From assembly GCA_010909725.1 (NCBI GenBank), contig JAACMV010000023.1, forward strand, positions 434,001-498,000: a DNA stretch of 64,000 bases, read 5' to 3'. Position numbers and translations under genes: made by a program. Of this stretch, positions 39,914 through 49,867 are shown piece after piece. Under the pieces are notes generated by a model. It saw only the letters and a program-made list of their open reading frames with translations. It had not been told where the DNA came from and made no database searches. This DNA is from Picochlorum sp. 'celeri' (lineage: Eukaryota; Chlorophyta; Trebouxiophyceae). Numbering within the stretch: position 1 is the first letter of the stretch; every line of letters begins with the position of its first letter.

Positions 39914-41773
39914 ATGAAAATAGGAGTGTCAGCCAGTTCAGTTCGTCGAGGAGGTGAGTGGTGTACTGCTCTTCCCATTGTACCAGGTGAGAGGAGAATG
40001 TGTAAAGAACCTCAGGGTTTACATACTGCAGGGTGTATTGTTACACGAGGGAAACTGCTTCCGAGGAAAAACAACACACATTATCGACATTTCACTGTAC
40101 GAGCTGCCGGAAACAATTCTGAAGAGACGGGGAGAGATACGAAAGCAAAGTGGGACCTTGGAAGGTTTGTCAAGACTCTGTGGTTCTTCAATAAGCCTTC
40201 GTCCCCGTTCAACTTCGTGAAAGATACGCTAGCAAAGCCATTTAGTAGAACCGAGGATAGTGAGTCGAGCATGATTGTGCTTGCTGGGACGAGAGAGCGT
40301 GAGGCTGAAAATGTGGTTATTGTTGCTGGAGCGACAGGTGGTGTAGGCAAACGTGTGGTGACATTGTTACTGAACCAAGGCCGACACGTGAGAGCGTTAG
40401 TCAGGGATGTCGAGAAGGCAAAGTCTTTGTATGCTCCTGTGATTGAGCATGGTAGGTCGAGCGGATGTTTGGAGTTGGCTCCCGCAGACATTACGCAGGC
40501 AAAGACACTGTTGCCAGAGTATTTCACGGGGGTGAAGCAGCTTGTCTGGTGCGCTGCTACCAAAATTGTACCCAAGGAAGGTGATACAGAAGACCGACAA
40601 AAGTACTATCAGGGGATCAAGTTTTATGATCCAGAGGTTGAAGGTGATACCCCAGAATCTGTTGAATACAGAGGGATGATGAATGTGCTGGATGCCTTGC
40701 AAAATAGTTTACCAAAGGCCGATGGTATCGACATTTTCAATCCTGCTGTCAAAAAGGATGTCATTTTTGGACCAATTGATGACGTTGTGATGGGAGGAGT
40801 TTCCTCTTCGATGCTCAGTGTAAGCCCACTTGGTGGAGAGCAGGGAACTCCAGCAGGAATCTTTGCTGGCAATGTTACGCAGGCAAATAATGGAGGATTT
40901 GCTTCTGTTCGAAGCAGGAACTTCACACCATCACTTGATGTATCTGCATATGATGGGTTTGAGATGAGGGTGAAGGGAGATGGGCAGAGGTATAAGTTTA
41001 TAGCTAGAACTGAAGATGCCTTTGATGGTGTTGGCTATACCTGCTCATTTGACACCAAGCCGGGAATATGGCAGACGATACGTATACCGTTTGACAAGCT
41101 CATTCCTGTGTTTAGAGCAAAGATTGTGCGGGATGGAACCAAATTCAATCAACATCATGTGTCTAGTTTGCAACTGATGCTGAGTAAATTTGAGTATGAT
41201 GGGCAGCTGAATCCTTCTTGGTCAGAGGGTCCCTTTGAACTTCCAGTTCAATACATCAAGACCTATGTAGAAGATCCTAGTATTCCTCGATGCGTCATGG
41301 TGAGTTCAGCTGGCGTGACAAGGCCTGGAAGACCTGGCATCAATGTAGAGGAAGAGCCCCCAGCAGTCAAAATGAATGACATGCTTGGAGGTTTGCTGAC
41401 CTTCAAGGAAAAGGGAGAGGACGTGGTTCGAGAGAGTGGCATTCCATATGCCATTGTAAGACCTGTCGCCTTAACCGAAGAGCCCGCGGGAGCAGAGCTG
41501 GAGTTGGACCAGGGAGATACAATCAAAGGCAAAATCTCCAGAGATGATGTTGCGGAGCTATGTGTTTCTCTGCTGGAGCAGAAAGATATGGCCAATGTCA
41601 CCTTCGAAATCAAGTCAACAGTTCCATTCAGCACTCCATTCGAAATTGATCCTAGCAATCCTCCCCCACCTCGTGACTGGGGAGCCTTGCTTCGCACATC
41701 AAAACTCAAACCTCATGTGACTGGCAAGACCATTGATGGAGTATACACAGGAAGAGAGAAGGCGACGGTTTAA
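39914..41773 (+). CDS. Plastid SDR protein with an inserted CIA30 domain
   Basis: This is a single exon of 619 aa. The first 60-70 residues are basic and Ser/Cys-containing, probably a transit peptide. KWDLGRFVKTLWFFN and an NAD(P)-binding Rossmann start VVIVAGATGGVGKRVV (about 135-150) begin an atypical SDR. That domain is interrupted by a CIA30 domain from about 285 to 455 (FGPIDDVVMGGVSSS, NNGGFASVRSRNF, YDGFEMRVKGDGQRYKF, WQTIRIPFDKL). The SDR then resumes (VSSAGVTRPGRPG, GIPYAIVRPVALTEEPAG, ISRDDVAELCVSLLE). Plants have the same fusion in an uncharacterised plastid protein, with the related HCF173 acting in psbA translation. CIA30 domains also serve in complex I assembly. This orthologue's role is not established. 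Confidence 0.86.
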   Translation: MKIGVSASSVRRGGEWCTALPIVPGERRMCKEPQGLHTAGCIVTRGKLLPRKNNTHYRHFTVRAAGNNSEETGRDTKAKWDLGRFVKTLWFFNKPSSPFNFVKDTLAKPFSRTEDSESSMIVLAGTREREAENVVIVAGATGGVGKRVVTLLLNQGRHVRALVRDVEKAKSLYAPVIEHGRSSGCLELAPADITQAKTLLPEYFTGVKQLVWCAATKIVPKEGDTEDRQKYYQGIKFYDPEVEGDTPESVEYRGMMNVLDALQNSLPKADGIDIFNPAVKKDVIFGPIDDVVMGGVSSSMLSVSPLGGEQGTPAGIFAGNVTQANNGGFASVRSRNFTPSLDVSAYDGFEMRVKGDGQRYKFIARTEDAFDGVGYTCSFDTKPGIWQTIRIPFDKLIPVFRAKIVRDGTKFNQHHVSSLQLMLSKFEYDGQLNPSWSEGPFELPVQYIKTYVEDPSIPRCVMVSSAGVTRPGRPGINVEEEPPAVKMNDMLGGLLTFKEKGEDVVRESGIPYAIVRPVALTEEPAGAELELDQGDTIKGKISRDDVAELCVSLLEQKDMANVTFEIKSTVPFSTPFEIDPSNPPPPRDWGALLRTSKLKPHVTGKTIDGVYTGREKATV

Positions 41774-41808
41774 ACGTATCTTACGCATCAAATATAAGAA
41801 AAAAACAT

Positions 41809-41813
41809 TGTAA
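41809..41813 (+). terminator. TGTAA poly(A) signal of the SDR-CIA30 gene
   Basis: This TGTAA lies 35 nt past the stop at 41773 and 16 nt before the CENH3 stop on the other strand. Confidence 0.45.
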
Positions 41814-41828
41814 TAATAACAAGCCGGC

Positions 41829-42405
41829 CTAATACGACGCAACACCAGCAACAGGTCCTCTAATTCTACGTGCCAATTGCATGTCCTTTGGCATAATAGT
41901 GACACGCTTTGCATGAATCGCACACAAGTTGCAATCCTCTAATAAATGCACTAAAAAGTCTTCTGTAGCCTCCTGCAGAGCCAAAAGCCCCTCTGCCGTC
42001 CATCTAAATGGCTCTGGAGCTACATTATTGGTAATTTCTCTTGCCAACCGAGCAAAAGGGAGCTTCCGAATCAACAGGTCCGTGCTCCTTTGGTATCTTC
42101 TAATTTCTCTAAGTGCTACAGTTCCTGGTCTAAACCGATGCGGTCTCTCTGCGACAAACAACAAGGATGATGGATCATTCACCGCACAACAAGAGAAACA
42201 GAGCAGAATAAAAAAACCTACTTGGTGCTCCTGCTGGCTTACCAGGAGGCCCTTCTTTCCTCACTCCCGCATTCGCAATCTGTTAAATTCAACATGAAGA
42301 TATTGCGTCAGTTTATCCTTTAAAAAGGCAAACAGTGTGCCCAACGTCACGCAAGCAAAACACAAAGACATAACAACGTACTGGAATCTTCTTATTACGA
42401 GCCAT
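41829..42405 (-). CDS. CENH3: Centromeric-type histone H3 variant (CENH3 candidate)
   Basis: Exons on the minus strand are 42405..42382 (8 codons), 42279..42222 and 42148..41829 (133 aa); introns are 102 and 73 nt. The C-terminal histone fold is H3: [52 protein letters not shown] and LARRIRG. Three features depart from canonical H3. The tail is only about 28 residues ([18 protein letters not shown], then [11 protein letters not shown]) and lacks the conserved ARTKQTARKS segment. Loop 1 reads [28 protein letters not shown], with the RWTAE-ALQEA pattern of plant CENH3 and one extra residue. Extra residues follow RRIRG. CENH3 replaces H3 in centromeric nucleosomes. Only one H3-type gene is in view, so the call rests on these differences. 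Confidence 0.82.
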
Positions 42406-42704
42406 TTCTTGACCACATCAGCGTCCGCATATATTACCTATCAAAGAGTATAAACTATGTTTATATTGGCTATCGCTCGTCGCAAGACGTGGCCTTTGAC
42501 GACTATCGACGCACCGACCAACCGAAATGGAATCTCAGTGTCCTACGTCCTCAACTCGTCACTTGGTCGTGATTAAAAGATATTCTGTATTTATTCAAGC
42601 AATAAACGGAGTGAATAAGCTTTTCTCATGATGCACAGAGGGCAAAACCGAACGCAATGAAAGGACAGGCGGTTGACACTATCTGTCCCATCCAATCCAA
42701 CCTT

Positions 42705-43472
42705 TCAAGGGCCTTGTCCATCGACCGAATATGGGCCCACGGCCGGCCTGTGGAGCAGCTGCGTGGCTGCATCCACCAGGCCTTGCCATGCCGATGCATT
42801 GATTTCCTTGGACAGTTTGTACACAATCTCACTGAACACAGGCACTCGCTTCACCTCCTTGTACCCTAAACGCAGAAAAAGCTTCTGTGAGGCAGTATTC
42901 TTCTCCAATATCTTGGCTGTATAGCCGTTTACCCCCAATGAAGACATCCCATACACCATCATCAAGGTGACAGCTTCCCGAGCAAATCCTTTCCTTCTGC
43001 AAGATTTTTCGGCAATCATTACCTCAATCTCCACACAAGAATCATCTTCGTAATCGTTCCAGAACATGTTTACATCCCCAACCATTCTCGCCTGCTCAGC
43101 CTCCTCCCCTTGGCCACCACCACGTGTCCCATCCAGAATGATGAATGTACATTCTGCAAACAAGACAAGGAAGCCCATCATGTACTACATATATACCTCA
43201 GCACACATCATACACCACGCACTCTTGTCATCCTCTTTCCACTCTTCCTGCATTCGATACTCCTCATCCAAGGTTAGTCGCTCTGATGCCGTGTTTTCAA
43301 GCAATTCTTCATCTCCCTGCAAAATTGACACGTCATCAATGTCGTGAGATACCCTGAAATACTAAGAATCAGAACCCACCATCCACTCGTGATACCGCTT
43401 TACAAAATGCCTCCTATATGGCACAAGCTCAACGAGATCACCCCGAATCCGTGTGTTCCAGTTATCAATCAT
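42705..43472 (-). CDS. NAT9: NAT9-type GNAT N-acetyltransferase
   Basis: Exons on the minus strand are 43472..43380, 43316..43223 and 43153..42705 (211 aa), with introns of 63 and 69 nt. The length and layout match animal NAT9. The N-terminal part is VELVPYRRHFVKRYHEWM, then LLENTASERLTLDEEYRMQEEW and CTFIILDG. The acetyl-CoA fold follows: MVGDVNMFW, EIEVMIAEKSCRRKGFAREAV (motif A, R/QxxGxG/A-like), YTAKILEKNTASQKLFLRLGY and FSEIVYKL. The human and fly members are linked to microtubule stability, and the acetylated substrate is not settled. The start ATG at 43472 gives a normal N terminus; the frame is open further upstream without conserved features. Confidence 0.87.
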
Positions 43473-44096
43473 GGTTGTATCATGGTGCAACTCTGTAGCT
43501 GTAACCAGAACCCTGGTCTGTGCTATCTGCACAGTTGGAAATTTCGTCAACTCGATCCATACAATATTTGCCTTATAATATCGCCTTGACCTTGCGTCAA
43601 TACACATCAATCCAATCGCAATGCCGGTTGTATTGGGCGACCAGAGCCTGTGACATACCTGGAAAGGAACTGATTAAAAACAGGGCCTGATGCGTGAGTT
43701 AAATAATCCAGTACAATATAAAGTCATATTAAACATAGAGTGGAGCAGAATCTGGTAGCTTCATGGGTCTGATGAATGAAACAAGCAAATGCGCACTTGC
43801 AAGTGCCCAGTTGAGAAATCGAGCGCCACCTTGCCAGACTGGAATCCTCTCTCGTTCTTGCGAAAACACCCACAATGTCCCTTATTGGGGATGAGTGTGT
43901 TCAAAACGTACTATGTTTATTAAATAATTGATATTGAAGGAATATAAGTGACCCGAGGAGGGTATAATACGCCAATAAGGTAGATAAATTCAGGGCTTGA
44001 CGGATCCCAACTGCCAAGCTGGTTGGGTGGTATGATTCCACTCGAGCATCGAGATTAATACATGCCTGAGACGATAGTATCTAATATTTTAAGAAA
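43473..44096. other. Divergent intergenic region between NAT9 and the kinesin
   Basis: At 624 bp this is the longest gene-free stretch. It presumably holds both promoters. I checked it for tRNA, snoRNA and further exons and found nothing convincing. Confidence 0.55.
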
Positions 44097-47000
44097 ATGG
44101 GTACTGGGTTGTTACAGACAACGGTGTCGAAGAAGGAAGACGATAGAGCGTGGAGGCCTCTGGAGACGGGGGCCCTCTTGGAGCCACCTCGATTGTCCGA
44201 GGAAGTGAACCCTAGGTAAGTGTTTCGGTGATTCTGTGTGGTTTTCTTGGGATATAGTCGATGGGCATGTGAATGCAGGAATTTGCAAGGTCTGTTTGAT
44301 GACTCTTCCCCACACAACACCAGGCATGATGTTCTGGAGGATGCAAGCCAGCCGTTGAACGTGTATGTGCGAGTTCGCCCATCTCAGAATGATGATGATT
44401 GTATTTATGCGATGGGAAGAAATAGAATTGCTGTCAGGCCTCCAGAAGGTTCCTTGGCATGTAGGAATGGAGATTGCCAGAGGGAGCAAGTGTTCACCTT
44501 TAGTAGGGCATTTGGTCCTGAGACGTCGCAAGAAGAGTACTTTAGAGAGACAACTGCGTTAGAGATAGATAATATGGTGAATAAGCCGGGGATTTATGAA
44601 GGTGTGTTTCTATCCTATGGGATAACTGCAGCTGGCAAGACGCACACAATTCAGGGAACTCGAGAAGATCCTGGGGTAATTCCTCTGGCACTCAAGGCAC
44701 TTTTCGACAAAGTGCCGGAGAATGAGAGGAAAATACAAGTATCATACTGTGAGATTTATAATGAGTCTATTCATGATTTATTGAGTGAAGTGAGGGGGCC
44801 ACCATTGAAGCTCATGGATGGGAGAGATGGACGCGTGCATGTTGCTGGGCTTTCTTGGCACAGTGTATCCAATGCAAAGGAAGCTTGGAATACCCTTAGA
44901 AGAGGTGTGAAGCAGCGAAGGAAGGCAGAGACACGCTTGAATTTCTCATCGTCGCGGTCCCATTCTGTGTTCAGTGTTCGAATAGGTGGTACAAAGAAGA
45001 AAATTTCATTCGTGGATCTGGCTGGTTCTGAGCGAGCAACTCGCACTGGAAATGTAGGTATACGATTAAAAGAAGCTGTGGCGATTAATGGATCTCTCAT
45101 GACTCTTGGAAGGTGCTTGGAAGCTCTCAAGCATAACCAAACGATGATGGTGGGGACTGGTTCCAATGGCCCACCCAAAATGGTGCCGTACAGGGAGTCA
45201 AAAGTGACACACTTATTTAGGGATGTATTTCATGGATATGGAAGGGTCATTTTATCCGTCTGCGTATCTCCATCCGCGGGAGATTTTGATGAAACTGTGA
45301 GAGTTTTGAAGTATGCTGTGACTGCCAGCAAGATTTCGACCATAGAATGCCCTGAGCCACCCAAAAGAAAGATTCGAAATGAGACTCCGATCACCCTAAA
45401 AAGACATAGACTGATTGTCGAAGAAAAGTTGGATACATTGCCGGAAGCCACAGAGAAGCAGGCAGAGGGACAGGGGTCAGAAGCAGAGTCTGGTGAGGTG
45501 GAATATAATATTGTAGAAATGGAAGGGTCTATTTCTATTAGGTCTGCCATTCAGGAAGCATCTCCTTGCATTTTAGAAGGGGACGTAACCAATCCAGATC
45601 GGAGGGAAAGCGTGCCTTCCCCTGCTGCATTTGGCGCTTTTGAGAACGTGAGGACACCTCATATGACAGATGAGGAGCAAAGCACAGTCTCTCAAGACGA
45701 CTTGAAAGAATCTTTGAGGTCTGAGATTCAAAGACTGTTAGGTGAACTAAGAAGTGCGGAGGAGCGTGCGCTTTTGATCGAGAATGAGGTCCGTGAAGAG
45801 GTGGCAGCAGAAATGACCCAAATGATGGAAAGTATGGAGGTCGACCATAAGAAGAGACTGGAAAGCGACATGCAGGCATTCGAAAAGAAGCGACATCAAA
45901 TGCAAAAGAAACACCTTGAAGAGGTTGAAGAGTTGGAATCCGCTATTGCATCGAAAGAGAATGAGTTGAAAAAACTCGAGTCAACAGGAAAGGAGTTGGA
46001 AACTTTGTTGACTGAAAAGGATAGAATCATTGTGGAGAAAGAGGATGCACTTGATAGAACCGAGAAAGCCTTACATGATTCGCTTCAAGAAATTGAAAGG
46101 CTGCACCTAATCTTAGAACAAGAGCAGTCAAATAATGCAGAGATGGCAAAATCCTTGGCCAAAGTTTTGAAAGAGCAGACATTTACGTCCAGTCCTAACT
46201 CTCTGATGTCTGAGGATCAAGAAGGGCTTGAATTGAATCAATTCACACGGCGAGTGACTCAAATAGAAGCTAACAATGCTATGGAGAGAGAAATGTCTGA
46301 TCAACTCATAGATCGCTTGAGAAGAGACAATGAGAGCTTGAAGCAGAAACTTGTGATCTTCACATCAGCGATCGAATGCCTCTCCACTCCCTTAAAGTCG
46401 AATATTATGGAAAGAATACTTTCCTCCAGCCCATTGGGAACGGGGCAAGGGCCTGAAGGGACACCCCATGACATTGCCTTGGCTAGAGCCAGAAGAGCTG
46501 TTGTGGAGGATCAGAGCAAGGTTTCAAGATTTGCAAAGGAGATTGATGCTTCAAGAAATGAAAGCGATAAAGCAGAGAAAGAAATTGATGATGTTATTAT
46601 CGACTTGTCAACGCCCCGAAGTAACACGGATGGAGATGGAAACCAGGTAGAGCACACGCAAGATGATTTGCAACAGAATCATGGCAAGATGACTTGCGCT
46701 GATGAGCCTGCGGATCAACCAAATACGGATCTGAAGCAACGTAAGAAGATTAAAAATGATTCCAAGGAAAAGAAATCGAAATCTTCGAAGAAAACGACAA
46801 AGAGACGGAAGTCTAACTGCAGCCCAGAGGCTCCTCAGCCAACTGTAAGAGTAACAAGGAGGATGGCAAAAATGAGGGCCATGCAAGAAGATACTCCACA
46901 TAGAAGTCCTTCAGAAGAACAAGAAAATCATAGTGTTACTCCAAAGCCTAGGAGAAAACTGTTGTCGACAGCGAAGAAACCTGGAGGCCAATGTGATGCG

Positions 47001-47111
47001 GCATACACACCTAGAATTCTAGGGATCTCAAATAAGGGGAAACAGAGTAAAAAATCTGCGTATACTGCATCGGATTTGGGCCTCACGCCAAATCCATCCA
47101 TTAGAGTGTGA
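44097..47111 (+). CDS. Kinesin-6-like motor protein with long coiled coil
   Basis: Exons are 44097..44215 and 44279..47111 (983 aa), with a 63-nt GTAAGT...GCAG intron. An N-terminal motor (about 65-390) shows VYVRVRP, the P-loop GITAAGKTHT (154-163), the switch regions NFSSSRSHSVFSVRI and DLAGSERATRTG, then AINGSLMTLGRCLEALK. YGITAAGKTHTIQGTREDPGVIP resembles kinesin-6 (KIF20/MKLP) more than other families. The motor insertions usual in animal kinesin-6 are short here. A coiled coil runs from about 490 to 720. The tail is basic, with many Ser/Thr-Pro sites and KKSKSSKKTTKRRK-like stretches. A role in cytokinesis or spindle midzone would fit, but it is inferred from the family. Confidence 0.82.
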
Positions 47112-47125
47112 TTTTCACAAGCCAT

Positions 47126-47130
47126 TGTAA
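47126..47130 (+). terminator. TGTAA poly(A) signal of the kinesin gene
   Basis: This TGTAA lies 14 nt past the kinesin stop and 7 nt before the converging stop at 47138. Confidence 0.45.
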
Positions 47131-47137
47131 AATAATA

Positions 47138-49532
47138 TCATACAGTAGCCACCCAGGACTGCCTCACATCTTCTAAAGCTTTTTCAATCAAAGGGTTTTG
47201 CCTCCTTTGCATCACTACTGCGCGTCACTATTGTATCAGTGCGACTAAATCACACGAATATAATATTAAAAAAACGTACCTGTTTTGGGGAGAGAGGAAG
47301 ACTTTGTTAGCTTTCCATGAGCATGTGATTTTGGCTTTTTGCCAGGCTTCTCTTGGGGTTCCTCGAACAAACAGTTTTGATCAAAATGTACTTCAGATAG
47401 ATGTCGAAGAACAGTTTTGACTGCCATTTGATCACTTTCTGCATTATCAAAGATCCTGGATGCATGCAAAACTGCATCTTTTTCTCTCATCGAGGGATGA
47501 CCGACCATTAGAGCAGTTGCCACCTGATGATGATTGCAAAATTCATCTTCTCCGCATTCTTCATACAGTGCAACACAAATAGCATCGTATAACTCGACTC
47601 TCTCTGATAGAAATTGATCTCTAATGCATTCTGCAAAGTCTCCTTGGTTGTACTCCCTGTCCTCCTCGAAGAGCTTTGCCCATTCTACATGGGTCCCTGG
47701 TTGGTCCTTTTCCAGGCAATGCATGATGTCCTCAAACCGTTTTACCGACTTCCCGCCTGGACTACCGACGCGGAAGAAAGATCTCAAAGCTACTGTCAGA
47801 TCACTCTATAAATTCGCATCGATTTCATGGTTAGCACTGTTGCAATACTCCGTAAAAAATATATCACACACCTTTGGTATCATGCCAGCTGTCTGACCGG
47901 CTGCTTTGTCCAGACATTCGAAAAGCTCTTCCAAGTCTATCTGAAGATTATTTTGAGCAACATATACCTCTTCTTTGATATCGCCGGTGAGCACTTTGAG
48001 GAAAAGCTCGCAGTCCGCATCCCACTGGTATCTCCAGAGACTGTATAGAAAGTTATACCCAAGCTGCAAATAAAGACCACCAGAACACTTAGAATCTCCA
48101 TGCCTCAATAATCTATTTTTTGTCAATCACGCACCTCGACTACGGCTACAGCTATTCCAACCTTTTTCTGAAGATGGTTTCCAAGGAAATCTACCAAACT
48201 CACATGTTTCTGCATGGATGTAATCGACATTCTCTCTTTCCAAACTTCTCTCACCAATTTTTCAGTATCTCTTTTTGACATATGTTTATTCCTTATTTTG
48301 CCTCCAAATTTGTAAAGCTTAGGTACATCTGGCCCTGTTCCCATCCCAATCAACTGATCCTTCCATGCCTCCTCACCCTTGTCAGCCAGCATACTCAAAT
48401 ACTTCTGAATAGCATTCTTTCTCTCAGACTCCATTTCTTCGTGGTGTCTCTGACGTGCTAATATTCTCTTTCCTTCCAAATCCTGGAAGCTTGCTAATTG
48501 CACAGATAAAGCACATTTCTGCCGTTGCAAAGACAGGCATTGACTCTCAAGAGCATGAAACTTCTTTGCTGTGGATCCACGCCGCCTTGATAGAGAAAAG
48601 ATCAATGAGTCTTTATCTAAATCATTTTGATCAACATTATCAATGATTTGGAGAAGCCTATTCATATTTTCGTCTTCCATAGGCTGGTCATCTTCTCTCT
48701 CTGCTTTCAGATATAAACCAACCTTTTCAATATCGAGGTCCTTTGCCAAGTTCTCCACTTGCCGGGCTAATTCATCATCCCCTATCAAATCCGATAGATC
48801 ATCCAAAGACTCGGTGGGCCGTGGCGTTTTGGATGCGTCTGCAGCATCGACTTCCTCCAGCCTCATGCGTATCCTGATGAGATTTCTTTCAATACACTCT
48901 TTCTCCTCTGCTAAACTCTCGTTCTCTCTCATCACTCTCCCAAGCCGTTCCCTAAGATCTTCATTTTCTCTCTCAAGGTTGTCGATATGGTCTCGTGCCT
49001 CGCTGATCCCATGGTCAGACGTAACACTTTCCACAGTATCAGAACCCTCCCCGCACATGTTGAGGACAGACGATGATGCTGATTCCCTCTCACTGCCAGC
49101 ACGTGAGCTTCCATGCACCGATATACTATGAGACTCTAATTCTTCTTTTACAGAAACAAGCACCTCCTGAATCTCTTTGATTTCCATTCTCAGGAGACTA
49201 AAGATTTCCTGTGCACATCTTTGGTATCCACCCCATAAATCCTCAAGACACGTTGTGGCCTCACGGTATTCCGGAAGTTGATCCATCCATGCCATGAATT
49301 CCTTAAACTTTGACTCATAGAAACCCATAGCATCAGGTGCCCCCCTCATATTTCCATGAAATCTGACTTCCTTATCCCTTTCCAACTTTAGGATGGCATG
49401 GTGTAATCTCCGCAGAACTGAATAAGAGCCACGATTTGAAGGGGGAGTATGAGCTAATCGATTCAAAACCTTGACTGTCATGCGTGGTGACGGTCCTTCA
49501 GTACCCTGAAGATTCCCTTGCTGGTAGTCCAT
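47138..49532 (-). CDS. Coiled-coil protein of unknown function, four exons
   Basis: Exons on the minus strand are 49532..48135, 48063..47872, 47805..47280 and 47217..47138 (731 aa), with introns of 71, 66 and 62 nt; all junctions keep frame. Residues 1-465 are mostly alpha-helical with a strong heptad stretch around 180-260 (IDNLERENEDLRERLGRVMREN). A more globular C-terminal half follows, including LGYNFLYSLWRYQWDADCELFLKVL, an acidic segment (LYEECGEDEFCNHH) and a Lys/Ser-rich end. The last exon (QNPLIEKALEDVRQSW) is short and inferred from a GTACGT donor and GCAG acceptor. I do not recognise the family. It could be a ciliary or cytoskeletal adaptor, but nothing proves that. Confidence 0.68.
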
Positions 49533-49867
49533 GCCTGTCCCCTTCCTGTTCTGTTTGGGAGCAACAGTGAGCAGCTCCCATGCATACAAGTAAACCCAAA
49601 TGTAGCATTTGAACATAGATCTACGGCACCCATCATAGAATCAAGAGCCATGCGACAACATCCCACCAATATTCCAAGAGTATGTCAGGGACTGGTCAAA
49701 CCTTGATTTCGTAGTTGACTGGAGATTGTGTGGCTGTCAGAAGAGACCTCCACCTTCTGTAACCACAGGCACATGGCACGCACATGAAGAATGGCCTGTA
49801 GCACCTCTCGCTCAAATATAATATCTGAATTTGATTTTGAATTTAATTTGACAGAATATATTCGATA
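49533..49867. other. Divergent promoter region between the coiled-coil gene and SppA
   Basis: This 335-bp divergent space holds presumed promoters only. No gene was recognised. Confidence 0.55.

Noticed and set aside
43990..44050. Hairpin-like, tRNA-like stretch upstream of the kinesin
   Set aside because: No B-box and no consistent cloverleaf.
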